Assembly (NCBI RefSeq): GCF_042665595.1
Contig: NZ_JBHTCT010000033.1
Coordinates: 1 to 64,000, forward strand
DNA length: 64,000 nt
Direction: 5' to 3'
Source: Bhargavaea changchunensis
Lineage (GTDB): Bacteria > Bacillota > Bacilli > Bacillales_A > Planococcaceae
Shown here: positions 49,917 through 58,913 of the stretch, piece after piece
Layout of the letters: every line of letters begins with the position of its first letter
Position numbering within the stretch: the stretch's first letter is position 1
Notes under the pieces: model-generated
Databases searched by the model: none
Seen by the model: the letters and a program-made list of their open reading frames with translations, nothing else
Told to the model about the DNA's origin: nothing
Made by a program: the position numbers and the translations under genes

Positions 49917-50882
49917 ATGGAACGCAGCTTATCGATGGAACTTGTCCGTGTAACGGAGGCAGCGGCACTCAATTCCGCCCGCTGGATGGGACGGGGACTC
50001 AAGAACGAAGCGGACGACGCAGCGACAAGCGCGATGCGAACCGTTTTTGATACGATCCCGATGCAGGGTGTTGTCGTGATCGGTGAAGGCGAGATGGACG
50101 AAGCGCCAATGCTCTACATAGGAGAAGAACTCGGCACCGGCACAGGCCCTGCTGTCGACGTTGCAGTCGATCCGCTTGAAGGGACGAACATCGTCGCGTC
50201 CGGTGGCTGGAATGCACTCGCGGTCCTTGCTGTGGCTGACCGGGGAAACCTTCTCCACGCGCCGGACATGTACATGGAAAAAATCGCAGTCGGACCGGAG
50301 GCTGTCGGTCAGGTCGATATCGATGCCCCGATCATCGATAACCTCCGCGCAGTCGCCAAGGCGAAAAACAAAGATATCGAAGACGTTGTCGCAACTGTAC
50401 TGCACCGTGACCGCCACGCAAGGATTATCCAGGAAATCCGGGATGCCGGTGCACGCATCAAGCTGATCAATGACGGTGATGTCGCCGGTGCGATCAACAC
50501 CGCGTTCGATGACACAGGGGTGGATATCCTGTTCGGTTCCGGCGGCGCACCGGAAGGGGTCATCTCCGCGGTCGGACTGAAATGTCTTGGCGGCGAGATC
50601 CAGGGCCGTCTCGTTCCGTCCAATGACGCTGAAATCGAACGCTGCAACAAGATGGGCCTTGAAATCGACAAAGTGCTCCGGATGGAAGACCTCGTCAAAG
50701 GGGACGATGCCATTTTCGCGGCGACCGGCGTGACGGACGGCGAGCTCCTGAAAGGCGTCCAGTTCAAAGGTGCTTACGGTTCGACACACTCCCTTGTCAT
50801 GCGTGCCAAGTCAGGTACGGTTCGCTTTGTAGAAGGCCGTCACAGCCTTCAGAAAAAGCCGCACTATGTCATGGAATATTGA
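49917..50882 (+). CDS. glpX: Fructose-1,6-bisphosphatase, class II (GlpX)
   Basis: A 321-aa class II FBPase for gluconeogenesis. Metal-site motifs IGEGEMDEAPML and DVAVDPLEGTN are clear, followed by GSGGAPEGVISA. It matches B. subtilis YwjI/GlpX and sits between murZ and rho as there. ATG 49917 follows AAAGGAAG. A terminator follows within 10 bp. Confidence 0.95.
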   Translation: MERSLSMELVRVTEAAALNSARWMGRGLKNEADDAATSAMRTVFDTIPMQGVVVIGEGEMDEAPMLYIGEELGTGTGPAVDVAVDPLEGTNIVASGGWNALAVLAVADRGNLLHAPDMYMEKIAVGPEAVGQVDIDAPIIDNLRAVAKAKNKDIEDVVATVLHRDRHARIIQEIRDAGARIKLINDGDVAGAINTAFDDTGVDILFGSGGAPEGVISAVGLKCLGGEIQGRLVPSNDAEIERCNKMGLEIDKVLRMEDLVKGDDAIFAATGVTDGELLKGVQFKGAYGSTHSLVMRAKSGTVRFVEGRHSLQKKPHYVMEY

Positions 50883-50889
50883 TCATCTG

Positions 50890-50921
50890 TGCCCGGCGGA
50901 AACGCCGGGCATCTCCTTCTT
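50890..50921 (+). terminator. Intrinsic terminator of glpX
   Basis: A 9-bp stem TGCCCGGCG (50890-50898) with CGCCGGGCA (50903-50911), then a T-rich but interrupted tract. Confidence 0.7.
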
Positions 50922-50986
50922 CATCACTTCGCAACGCCTGCGGGCGGCTGCCATCCCCCAACTGAACGAAAAGAGGTGACCGCCCC

Positions 50987-52273
50987 ATGGCGGAAGAACT
51001 CACACTGGCTGGCATGCAGGAAAAGACCCTCAAGGAACTTTACGGGCTTGCCCGTAAATTGAACATCTCCTACTACAGCAAACTGACGAAAAAAGAACTG
51101 ATTTTTGCAATCCTGAAGTCTCGGGCCGAGCAGGAAGGCTATTTCTTCATGGAAGGCGTGCTTGAAATCATCCCGACGGAGGGCTACGGCTTCCTCAGGC
51201 CGATCAACTACTCGCCGAGCATGGAAGATATCTATATTTCGGCATCCCAGATCCGCCGATTCGACCTGCGAAACGGCGACAGGGTCAGCGGCAAGGTCCG
51301 TCCGCCCAAGGAAAATGAGCGCTACTATGGGCTCCTCCAGGTCGGAGCAGTCAACGGCGAAGACCCTGAAGTGGCCAAAGAGCGTGTCCACTTCCCGGCG
51401 CTGACCCCGCTTTATCCGGAACGGCAGATCAAACTCGAGACAACGCCGGACAAGCTGTCGACCCGTATCATGGACATCGTCTCGCCGGTCGGCTTCGGCC
51501 AGCGCGGCCTCATCGTCGCACAGCCGAAGGCAGGGAAAACCCAGCTCCTCAAAGAGATTGCCAATGCCATTACGGAAAACCATCCGGAGGCGGAACTGAT
51601 TGTCCTCCTTGTCGATGAGCGCCCGGAAGAAGTCACTGACATCGAACGCTCCGTTGACGCGGATGTCGTCAGCTCGACGTTCGACGAGCTTCCTGACCAC
51701 CATGTGCGCGTTGCAGAGCTTGTGCTCGAGCGTGCGATGCGACTGGTCGAGCACAAGCGGGACGTCATCATCCTGATGGACTCGATCACACGTCTCGCCC
51801 GTGCTTACAACCTCGTCATTCCGCCAAGCGGCAGAACGCTTTCCGGGGGAATCGACCCGGCTGCTCTCCACCGGCCGAAGCGCTTCTTCGGCGCCGCGCG
51901 CAACCTCGAGGAAGGCGGAAGCCTGACCATTCTCGCGACTGCCCTCGTGGAGACGGGCTCACGGATGGATGATGTGATTTATGAGGAATTCAAGGGGACG
52001 GGCAATATGGAACTCCATCTGGACCGCCATCTTGCCGAACGCCGGATCTTCCCGGCACTGGACATCCGCCGCTCCGGCACCAGGAAAGAGGAACTTCTTC
52101 TGCCGAAAGGGCGCCTCGACAAGCTATGGGCCATCCGACGGACATTCTCCGACACACCGGACTTTGCAGAGCGCTTCCTGAAAAAACTCCGCGGCACGAA
52201 AAGCAACGAAGAATTCTTCGAGCTGCTGAACCGGGAGATGAAGGAAAAGCGGGGCGGCAAGGGACTGCTTTGA
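50987..52273 (+). CDS. rho: Transcription termination factor Rho
   Basis: A 428-aa hexameric RNA helicase. N-terminal Rho-N domain (LKELYGLARKLNI), RNA-binding cold-shock domain (EGYGFLRPINYSPS), Walker A QPKAGKTQLLKEIA, Walker B VIILMDSITRLARAYN and the Q/R-loop GRTLSGGIDP are present. There is no large insertion. A Rho-dependent route would fit the several gene-end hairpins here that lack T-tracts (inference). Confidence 0.97.
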   Translation: MAEELTLAGMQEKTLKELYGLARKLNISYYSKLTKKELIFAILKSRAEQEGYFFMEGVLEIIPTEGYGFLRPINYSPSMEDIYISASQIRRFDLRNGDRVSGKVRPPKENERYYGLLQVGAVNGEDPEVAKERVHFPALTPLYPERQIKLETTPDKLSTRIMDIVSPVGFGQRGLIVAQPKAGKTQLLKEIANAITENHPEAELIVLLVDERPEEVTDIERSVDADVVSSTFDELPDHHVRVAELVLERAMRLVEHKRDVIILMDSITRLARAYNLVIPPSGRTLSGGIDPAALHRPKRFFGAARNLEEGGSLTILATALVETGSRMDDVIYEEFKGTGNMELHLDRHLAERRIFPALDIRRSGTRKEELLLPKGRLDKLWAIRRTFSDTPDFAERFLKKLRGTKSNEEFFELLNREMKEKRGGKGLL

Positions 52274-52299
52274 TGTCGGTTCAACCAGGAATTTATTGA

Positions 52300-52328
52300 T
52301 TGACATCAGCCGACAGACCTTTTATTAT
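52300..52328 (+). promoter_or_regulatory. rpmE distal promoter P1
   Basis: Consensus TTGACA (52300-52305), a 17-bp spacer and TATTAT (52323-52328). Confidence 0.7.
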
Positions 52329-52364
52329 AGGGAGCGTCCTGATCAAAGGGCCCAAATTTATCAT

Positions 52365-52393
52365 TTGCAATGCGCCGGATTAGGTGCTATACT
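52365..52393 (+). promoter_or_regulatory. rpmE proximal promoter P2
   Basis: TTGCAA (52365-52370), a 17-bp spacer and TATACT (52388-52393), giving a leader of about 115 nt. Confidence 0.7.
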
Positions 52394-52399
52394 GTGAAG

Positions 52400-52500
52400 T
52401 GTAAGTTTGTGACTATCTGACAGCATATACGGCTCGCCTGTATGGTCGTGTAAGGCTGCAGTACGATAATTTAACTCTGTTCCAGATGGTTCAGGGCGAG
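52400..52500 (+). promoter_or_regulatory. Candidate L31 leader RNA
   Basis: The 5' untranslated region of rpmE is long for a 71-codon gene and contains pairing segments such as CATATACGG/CCTGTATG. Firmicute L31 leaders are known autoregulatory RNAs; whether this one matches the model needs a covariance search. Confidence 0.4.
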
Positions 52501-52514
52501 AGGAGAAGAATTTC

Positions 52515-52730
52515 ATGAAAACAGCCATTCATCCGGAATACAAAACAGCGAAAGTCACTTGCTCTTGCGGCAACTCTTTCGAAACTGGTTCCGTGAAAGA
52601 AGACATCAAAGTTGAAGTCTGCTCCGAGTGCCACCCATTCTACACGGGTCGCCAGAAGTTCGCTGCAGCCGACGGCCGTATCGACCGCTTCAACAAAAAA
52701 TATGGCCTCAAAGAAGAAGGCCAGGAGTAA
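52515..52730 (+). CDS. rpmE: Ribosomal protein bL31, zinc-binding form
   Basis: A 71-aa bL31. Four cysteines, Cys16, Cys18, Cys36 and Cys39, mark the zinc-containing (RpmEA) type rather than the Cys-lacking paralogue used under zinc limitation. HPFYTGRQKF is conserved. Tandem promoters and a long leader precede it, and a terminator follows. Confidence 0.97.
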   Translation: MKTAIHPEYKTAKVTCSCGNSFETGSVKEDIKVEVCSECHPFYTGRQKFAAADGRIDRFNKKYGLKEEGQE

Positions 52731-52740
52731 TTCCTGCATC

Positions 52741-52776
52741 AAACCCGTCCACCGCACCTGCGGCGGGCGGGTTTTT
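52741..52776 (+). terminator. Intrinsic terminator of rpmE
   Basis: AAACCCG with CGGGTTT outer arms and an inner ACCGC/GCGGC stem, followed by TTTTT. Confidence 0.8.
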
Positions 52777-52925
52777 GCTTGTCTGGATGGATTTTGACGG
52801 AGACATGCTATAACACATCGATCACCAAAAATAAAGACGGGAAATACTTCTGGAAATCGGTTAAGATGAGAAACTGGAATGCCAGGATCGGGGGATTGCC
52901 CCTGAGGTTGAAAGGGGAAAACCGG

Positions 52926-53537
52926 ATGTTCGTTTCAATGCAGGGAGGCTGGGCAGAGGTGATTTGCGGCAGCATGTTTTCGGGAAAGTCCGAAGAGCTG
53001 ATCCGCCGTGTCCGCCGCGCCCAGTTTGCCAAACAATCAATAGCGGTATTTAAGCCGGCGGTCGACGACCGGTACAGCGAGACGGCCGTCGTCAGCCATA
53101 ACGGGAATGAGATTGTCGCGCTCCCGGTCGCCAAATCGGCAGATATATGGAGACATATCAATGACAATGTGGACGTGGTCGGAATCGATGAGGCCCAATT
53201 TTTTGATGAGGGGATCGTGGATACGGTTGCAGAACTTGCAAATCACGGCTACCGTGTCATCATCGCGGGACTTGACCAGGATTTCCGCGGTGAGCCGTTC
53301 GGCCCGATGCCGGAGCTGATGTCCACTGCAGAGCTTGTCACAAAATTGCAGGCAGTCTGTGCGGTCTGCGGATCACCCGCCAGCCGTACTCAGCGGCTGA
53401 TCGACGGAAAGCCGGCGCATTACAATGACCCGGTCATTCTCGTCGGTGCGGAGGAGGCCTACGAGCCCCGTTGCCGTCTGCACCATGAAGTGCCGAACGG
53501 AATTTCAGTAAAAAGCCGATCCGACGCAGAAAACTGA
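52926..53537 (+). CDS. tdk: Thymidine kinase
   Basis: A 203-aa type II thymidine kinase of the pyrimidine salvage pathway. Walker A GSMFSGKSEE (15-24), GIDEAQFF, the zinc-binding CAVCG...CRLHH and lasso motif TQRLIDGKPAHY are intact. ATG 52926 follows AAAGGGGA; an upstream in-frame stretch (from 52779) lies in the untranslated region. Position after rpmE matches B. subtilis. Confidence 0.95.
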   Translation: MFVSMQGGWAEVICGSMFSGKSEELIRRVRRAQFAKQSIAVFKPAVDDRYSETAVVSHNGNEIVALPVAKSADIWRHINDNVDVVGIDEAQFFDEGIVDTVAELANHGYRVIIAGLDQDFRGEPFGPMPELMSTAELVTKLQAVCAVCGSPASRTQRLIDGKPAHYNDPVILVGAEEAYEPRCRLHHEVPNGISVKSRSDAEN

Positions 53538-53558
53538 ATCGATGATGCTTGACCGATA

Positions 53559-53588
53559 CACCCGGCCGATGACGGCCGGGTGCTTTTT
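53559..53588 (+). terminator. Intrinsic terminator of tdk
   Basis: A perfect 10-bp stem (53559-53568 with 53573-53582), tetraloop, then CTTTTT. A TATAAT at 53593-53598 just beyond may be the prfA -10. Confidence 0.9.
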
Positions 53589-53686
53589 GGGTTATAATGT
53601 TTGGATGAATGTAACTGGGAAAACATCAAGGGGACCCTATCAGGGTCCTGCAGATAATCTGATGATGCGGGAGGACGGATTCCCTT

Positions 53687-54763
53687 ATGTATGAACGCCT
53701 TCAGGCGGTGGAAGACCGCTACGAGAAACTGAATGAACTGCTGAGCGACCCGGAAGTCGTTACGGACACCGATCTGCTGAGGAAATATTCCAAGGAGCAG
53801 TCGGAGATCGCCGAGACGGTCGAGGTTTACCGTGCCTACAAAAAAGCATCGGATGAGCTTTCGGATGCGAAGGAAATGCTTGAAGATAAACTGGACAACG
53901 ACATGAAGGAACTGGTGAAAGAAGAAGTCTCGGGGCTGGAAACTGACATCGGAGAGATGGAGGAGAAACTGAAGCTGTTGCTCCTCCCGAAAGACCCGAA
54001 CGATTCGAAGAATGTCATCATGGAAATCCGCGGAGCTGCTGGAGGAGATGAGGCCGCCTTGTTCGCCGGGGACCTGTTCCGCATGTACAGCCGATACGCA
54101 GAGTCCAGGGGATGGAAGACCGATGTGATCGACGCATCGCCGACAGGTCTCGGCGGCTTTAAGGAAATCATCTTCATGATCAGCGGAAGCGGAGCCTATT
54201 CCCGGCTGAAATTCGAGAACGGGGCACACCGCGTCCAGCGTGTGCCCGAGACAGAATCCGGGGGGCGAATCCATACATCGACCGCGACGGTTGCCTGCCT
54301 GCCCGAGGCCGAGGAAGTCGAGATCGACATCCATGACAAGGATATCCGAACCGACACATTCGCTTCCAGCGGACCGGGCGGACAGTCGGTGAATACGACC
54401 ATGTCCGCGGTGCGCCTGACACACCTGCCGACCGGAATCGTTGTCTCCTGCCAGGACGAGAAATCGCAGATCAAGAACAAGGAAAAGGCCATGAAGGTCC
54501 TGCGTGCCCGGGTATATGATAAGTTCCACCGTGAAGCACAGGCGGAGTATGACGCGATACGCAAATCCGCGGTAGGGTCCGGAGACCGCTCCGAGAGGAT
54601 CCGGACCTACAACTTCCCGCAAAATCGCGTGACGGACCACCGAATCGGCCTGACAATCCAAAAGCTGGACCAGATCATAAGCGGGAAGCTCGACGAAGTG
54701 ATCGATGCTCTCATCATGGAAGAACAGGCCGCACGGCTGGAGTCGCTTGATGCAACGGAGTGA
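53687..54763 (+). CDS. prfA: Peptide chain release factor 1
   Basis: A 358-aa RF1 (terminates at UAA/UAG). The universal GGQ is in SSGPGGQSVNTT (about residue 231). N-terminal MYERLQAVEDRYEKLNELLSDPEV matches RF1, not RF2, and no programmed frameshift is present. It overlaps prmC, which methylates its GGQ glutamine, by 14 bp. Confidence 0.96.
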   Translation: MYERLQAVEDRYEKLNELLSDPEVVTDTDLLRKYSKEQSEIAETVEVYRAYKKASDELSDAKEMLEDKLDNDMKELVKEEVSGLETDIGEMEEKLKLLLLPKDPNDSKNVIMEIRGAAGGDEAALFAGDLFRMYSRYAESRGWKTDVIDASPTGLGGFKEIIFMISGSGAYSRLKFENGAHRVQRVPETESGGRIHTSTATVACLPEAEEVEIDIHDKDIRTDTFASSGPGGQSVNTTMSAVRLTHLPTGIVVSCQDEKSQIKNKEKAMKVLRARVYDKFHREAQAEYDAIRKSAVGSGDRSERIRTYNFPQNRVTDHRIGLTIQKLDQIISGKLDEVIDALIMEEQAARLESLDATE

Positions 54764-55628
54764 AACGGCATCCGCGATCCTCGCGGAAGGAAAATTGAGG
54801 TTATCAGCGGCCGGACGTGAAGCGCATGCCGCGGAGCTGCTGCTGATGCACGTGCTGGGGCTGAGCCGTACGGAACTCCTGATCAGCCTGCGCGATGAAG
54901 TCGGAGAAGATGAGCGGAAACGGTTCTTTTCCGGGATTGAAGAAGTGGCAGCGGGCGTGCCGCTCCAGTACGTGACCGGAAGGGAAATGTTTTATGGCCG
55001 CTCATTCACGGTCACACCGGATGTCCTCATTCCCCGTCCGGAGACGGAAGAGCTGGTTTCAGGCGCATTGGTCCGTGCAGCACGTCTCTGGCCCCAAGAA
55101 GGCGCTATAAGCATGGCTGACATCGGTACGGGGAGCGGCGCAATCGCCGTGACATTCAAACTGGAGCGTCCGGGTACAGAGGTTACCGCAACCGATATTT
55201 CCCCTGCTGCGCTCCGTGTCGCAATGCGTAACGCGGAGCGGTTGGGGGCAGAAGTGGCTTTCCTTGAAGGGGATATGGCAGAGCCGCTCTCAGGCAGGAA
55301 GTGGGACATCATCCTTTCCAATCCGCCGTATATCAATCCCCGGGATCGCAGGGAAATGTCCGATACGGTGACGGGCCATGAGCCGCACAGCGCGCTGTTC
55401 GCGGAGGAAAAGGGCCTTGCCCATTACAGGACGCTTGCCGCCTCGCTTCCGGCCCTGATGTCTGCCCCGGGGCTGATAGGCCTCGAAATCGGCCATGACC
55501 AGGGGCCGGCCGTCCGCGAAATGTTCCGTGCCGCTTTCCCGTATGCAACAGTTGAAGTGGTCCGGGATATCAACGGCAAGGAACGGATGGTATTCTGCCA
55601 GATTCCCGGGAAAGTCTATGGACAATAA
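54750..55628 (+). CDS. prmC: Release-factor glutamine methyltransferase PrmC
   Basis: A 292-aa SAM-dependent methyltransferase modifying the GGQ glutamine of RF1/RF2. N-terminal helical domain, then SAM site ADIGTGSGAIAV and catalytic NPPY (SNPPYINPRD, about residue 190). ATG 54750 is inside the prfA end, which implies coupling. The longer frame from 54705 is not conserved. Confidence 0.94.
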   Translation: MQRSETASAILAEGKLRLSAAGREAHAAELLLMHVLGLSRTELLISLRDEVGEDERKRFFSGIEEVAAGVPLQYVTGREMFYGRSFTVTPDVLIPRPETEELVSGALVRAARLWPQEGAISMADIGTGSGAIAVTFKLERPGTEVTATDISPAALRVAMRNAERLGAEVAFLEGDMAEPLSGRKWDIILSNPPYINPRDRREMSDTVTGHEPHSALFAEEKGLAHYRTLAASLPALMSAPGLIGLEIGHDQGPAVREMFRAAFPYATVEVVRDINGKERMVFCQIPGKVYGQ

Positions 55629-55695
55629 ATATTCTGGTTCGATTGAATAGATTTACGGCCTCCTGTCCACAATGCGGTCAAGGAGGTCGTTCAAA

Positions 55696-56265
55696 ATGCT
55701 GACAGATTACAATATTAAGAGGAAAGGCAGCCGAAGGGAAATCTGGCTTGCCATCCTTCCGTTCATACAATTCATGCTCCTGCTGATTGCACTCCAATGC
55801 GCACTGATCCTGCTATCAGGAACGGCAGGTGAAGAAGCGAAGGAAGCGTTCCGTGTCAGGGTCATCGCAGACAGCAATACCGCTCAGGCCCAGCAGGTGA
55901 AGGCAGGCGTGGCGGAAGAGGTCAATCGTGTGCTCGGCCGGGCCGGACTGACGGACCCGTCCGGTATCGAAGCACTCATCCCGGAAATGACACTTGCAGC
56001 AGAAGCAGTTTCCGGCGGCGCACCTGTCCGTGTAACGGTCGGGGCTGCTTTCTTCCCTCCGAAAGTGTTGGATGGGGGAATGATCCCGCAGGCAAGGACA
56101 GATTCCCTTGTTGTGACGGTCGGCAGCGGCCGCGGAGACAATTGGTGGTGCGCACTTTTTTCGGATGTATGCGAGCCGGGAGAAGTTGCTGCCGAAGAAG
56201 AGGAAACAGAGGAGGAGCCGGTCACCTTTTTCATCGTCGAATGGCTGAAGTCGCTGTTCGGATAA
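55696..56265 (+). CDS. spoIIR: Stage II sporulation protein R
   Basis: A 189-aa secreted forespore signalling protein that triggers pro-sigma-E processing by SpoIIGA. An N-terminal TM/signal segment (about 18-42) is followed by FRVRVIADSNTAQAQQVK, the SpoIIR hallmark, and WWCALFSDVCEP near the C-terminus. It is shorter than the B. subtilis protein (about 224 aa), mainly in the C-terminal part. ATG 55696 follows AAGGAGGT. Confidence 0.88.
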   Translation: MLTDYNIKRKGSRREIWLAILPFIQFMLLLIALQCALILLSGTAGEEAKEAFRVRVIADSNTAQAQQVKAGVAEEVNRVLGRAGLTDPSGIEALIPEMTLAAEAVSGGAPVRVTVGAAFFPPKVLDGGMIPQARTDSLVVTVGSGRGDNWWCALFSDVCEPGEVAAEEEETEEEPVTFFIVEWLKSLFG

Positions 56266-56291
56266 CGCCGGCGGAAAGGAAGAGATACCGA

Positions 56292-57323
56292 ATGGATACG
56301 GTCATTTCACAAATCAGGGAAGAAGACGGCGAAACGCGGTTCAGTGACGCCGCTGAAATCCTGAAAAAGGGAGGACTTGTCGCATTTCCGACGGAGACCG
56401 TCTACGGGCTTGGTGCGGATGCGACCAACGAAGAGGCGGTCACGGATATTTACCGTGCCAAAGGCCGTCCTTCCGACAATCCGCTGATTGTTCACATCGG
56501 CACGGCTGCGGAAATGGAACGTTTCGCGGTGGATGTACCCGAAACGGCATGGAAATGTGCGGAGGCATTTTGGCCGGGGCCTCTTACGCTCATAGTCCGC
56601 GCAAAGCCCGGCGTTTTCGCGCCTTCCGTCACTGCGGGTCTGGATACGGTAGGCCTCCGGATGCCTGCACACCCCGTCGCATTGGGGCTGCTCAAAACGT
56701 CAGGTTTGCCGGTCGCCGCACCTAGCGCAAACACGAGCGGAAAACCGAGCCCTACCCGGGCAGAACATGTCGCGGCGGACATGGGCGGCAAAATCCCCTA
56801 CATATTGGACGGCGGCCCGACAGGCATCGGCATTGAGTCGACCGTCCTCGATCTCACGTCAGAGCCGCCGGCAATCCTGCGCCCCGGCGCCGTCACGGCG
56901 GACATGCTCCGTCCAGTCATCGGTGAAGTCAATCATTCCGCAGAAGCAGCCGATGCCGGGGAAGAGGCGCCGCGCGCACCCGGCATGAAGTACACCCATT
57001 ACTCACCGGACGCTCCGGTCTGGCTGATCGAACCGGAACATGAGCAGATCCGGACCGCCGTAAGCCTGCTGAAGGAGGAGGGCAAGAAAATTGCCCTTGT
57101 TGCCCCAGAGGGCTTTGGGGAAACGGGGGCAGACTGGTTCTTCCCGACAGGACGGCAAGATGATCCGGCTTCCGTTTCGGGCGAATTGTACGCATCACTC
57201 CGCGCCTGCGACGGGACCGATGCCGATATCGTCCTTGCAGCGACAGTCGATGATGCCGGAATCGGCGGTGCCGTCATGAACCGCCTGAACAAGGCAGCCG
57301 GAGGGCGCATGTTCCGCGGCTGA
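56292..57323 (+). CDS. ywlC: L-threonylcarbamoyladenylate synthase (Sua5/YwlC type)
   Basis: A 343-aa Sua5-type enzyme: N-terminal YrdC domain (KGGLVAFPTETVYGLGADA, KGRPSDNPLIVHI, SANTSGKPSPT, 1-205) plus C-terminal Sua5 domain. It forms threonylcarbamoyl-AMP for tRNA t6A37. ATG 56292 follows GGAAAGGAAGAG; the longer frame overlaps spoIIR out of register and is not used. Position after spoIIR equals ywlC. Confidence 0.93.
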   Translation: MDTVISQIREEDGETRFSDAAEILKKGGLVAFPTETVYGLGADATNEEAVTDIYRAKGRPSDNPLIVHIGTAAEMERFAVDVPETAWKCAEAFWPGPLTLIVRAKPGVFAPSVTAGLDTVGLRMPAHPVALGLLKTSGLPVAAPSANTSGKPSPTRAEHVAADMGGKIPYILDGGPTGIGIESTVLDLTSEPPAILRPGAVTADMLRPVIGEVNHSAEAADAGEEAPRAPGMKYTHYSPDAPVWLIEPEHEQIRTAVSLLKEEGKKIALVAPEGFGETGADWFFPTGRQDDPASVSGELYASLRACDGTDADIVLAATVDDAGIGGAVMNRLNKAAGGRMFRG

Positions 57324-57387
57324 GCCCGTACATACACCCCTATTGTTCCGCATAAGCTGGACAGAGTCGGAACGGGGGGAATAACGG

Positions 57388-57885
57388 ATGTGGCAGGAAC
57401 CGGTTGCGGGTCTTTTGACGGCGATGGACGTGGCGGCAGTCTATACGGTCCTGCCGCTCCGCCGCAAGCGTCTGCTGCTTGCCGTATGGACAGGGCTGCT
57501 CCATATGGCTTTTCCGGTTGCGGGATTTGTGGTAGGCGGAGCTGCGGCAGAACTTATGGCAGGTCTCGGAATCTATCTGTCGGCACTGATGCTGATCTTT
57601 CTCGGTATCCACATGATGCTGAGTGAGGAAGGGGCGGATGTAAGGATGCCGCCCTATCTGCTTGCAGCGCTGCTCAGTATCGATTCCTTTTCGGTCAGCT
57701 TATCGTTTGGTATGCTTCAATTAGATATGGTCCGTTTCATTCTCAGCGCCGGCCTCAGCGCGTTTTTCCTGTCCTGTGCAGCGCTCTATGTCCGCGGGTC
57801 AGTTGCTCTTCTCGGAGGAAGGAAACTCCGGGTAGCGGGAGGCATCGGTCTTGCCGTGATGGGGATTATTCCCCTGATCGGTTGA
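57388..57885 (+). CDS. ywlD: MntP/YwlD-type manganese efflux family protein
   Basis: A 165-aa protein with six predicted helices of the MntP (DUF204) family. MntP proteins carry two Asp-containing repeat motifs; the second is intact (LLSIDSFSVSLSFGM) but the first reads LTAMDVAAVYTVLP, retaining Asp but losing the serine pattern. Transport of Mn(II) is therefore uncertain. It lies between ywlC and ywlE as B. subtilis ywlD does. Confidence 0.72.
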   Translation: MWQEPVAGLLTAMDVAAVYTVLPLRRKRLLLAVWTGLLHMAFPVAGFVVGGAAAELMAGLGIYLSALMLIFLGIHMMLSEEGADVRMPPYLLAALLSIDSFSVSLSFGMLQLDMVRFILSAGLSAFFLSCAALYVRGSVALLGGRKLRVAGGIGLAVMGIIPLIG

Positions 57886-57921
57886 GCGGGGAATGGACGG
57901 GCGCCAATGGCGGTGATGAGA

Positions 57922-58362
57922 TTGAATATTCTTTTTGTATGCACAGGCAACACATGCAGGAGCCCGATGGCTGAAGCGATACTGAAAGCGGAACAGATTT
58001 CGGGCGTTTCCGTCCGCTCGGCCGGCATCTCTGCTTTTCCGGGTTCACCAGTTTCAGGTCATTCGGCAACGCTGATCCGGGAGGCGGGCTTAGAGGAGCC
58101 GGCTCCCTCCTCTCCGGCCGACCGGGAAGCTGTCGAGTGGGCGGATCTCATCCTCACGATGACGGATGCCCACAAGCGCATGCTCGAACGCTCTGTCCGG
58201 GAAGCGGCGGGCAAGACTTTCCCTCTCAATGCCTACACGGGCATGGGAGACGGGGATATTGCGGACCCTTTCGGAGGAAGCATGGAAGATTACAGGCAGA
58301 CATACGAAGAGCTGCGGAAGGCGATTTCGCTTCTGGCGGATTCGCTGAGGCGTAATATGTGA
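57922..58362 (+). CDS. ywlE: Protein-arginine-phosphatase YwlE
   Basis: A 146-aa low-molecular-weight phosphatase. The P-loop VCTGNTCRSP holds nucleophile Cys7, and Thr11, which selects phosphoarginine over phosphotyrosine; the general acid is in DPFGG. It counteracts the arginine kinase McsB. TTG 57922 is proposed because GGCGGTGAT is placed correctly for it and the N-terminus then matches B. subtilis YwlE; ATG 57907 or 57916 are alternatives. Confidence 0.85.
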   Translation: MNILFVCTGNTCRSPMAEAILKAEQISGVSVRSAGISAFPGSPVSGHSATLIREAGLEEPAPSSPADREAVEWADLILTMTDAHKRMLERSVREAAGKTFPLNAYTGMGDGDIADPFGGSMEDYRQTYEELRKAISLLADSLRRNM

Positions 58363-58364
58363 TG

Positions 58365-58397
58365 CAGTCCATTGTTGCAATGGGCTGTATTTTTATT
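58365..58397 (+). terminator. Intrinsic terminator of ywlE
   Basis: CAGTCCATT (58365-58373) pairs with AATGGGCTG (58379-58387, one G-U), followed by TATTTTTATTT. Confidence 0.8.
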
Positions 58398-58449
58398 TGT
58401 CAAATAATGATATGATGGTGTTGAAATATATCGGAAACGAGGGAAGCGG

Positions 58450-58887
58450 ATGAAAGTAGCGATTTCTTCCGATCACGGCGGCAACCGGCTGCGCGCCGAG
58501 ATCATCGATCTGATGGATGAAATGGGTATTAAATACGAAGACTTCGGACCGAAAGACGACGGGTCCGTTGATTATCCCGATTACGCGAAGCCAGTTGCGC
58601 AGCGAGTGGCGAACGGTGAATTCGACCGCGGCATCGTGATTTGCGGGACAGGCATCGGCATGTCGATCGCAGCAAACAAGGTCAAGGGCATCCGCTGTGC
58701 GCTCTGCCATGACGTGTTCAGCGCGAAGGCGACCCGGGGCCACAACGATTCCAACGTGCTTGCAATGGGCGAACGCGTGATCGGTCCGGGGCTGGCTAGG
58801 GAAATTGCCCGTACCTGGCTGGAAGGCGAATTCGAGGGCGGCCGTCACGAGCGCCGAATCGAAAAGCTGAAAGAGTTGGAGCAGTAA
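58450..58887 (+). CDS. rpiB: Ribose-5-phosphate isomerase B
   Basis: A 145-aa RpiB/LacA-family isomerase. SSDHGGNRLR at the N-terminus, active-site Cys in IVICGTGIGMSIAANK, HDVFSAKATRGHNDSNVLAMG. It interconverts ribose-5-P and ribulose-5-P. A TATGAT -10 lies at 58411-58416. It is followed by ywlG and glyA. Confidence 0.93.
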   Translation: MKVAISSDHGGNRLRAEIIDLMDEMGIKYEDFGPKDDGSVDYPDYAKPVAQRVANGEFDRGIVICGTGIGMSIAANKVKGIRCALCHDVFSAKATRGHNDSNVLAMGERVIGPGLAREIARTWLEGEFEGGRHERRIEKLKELEQ

Positions 58888-58913
58888 TTCCGGTCTGAAG
58901 GGAGTTGGTCTTC

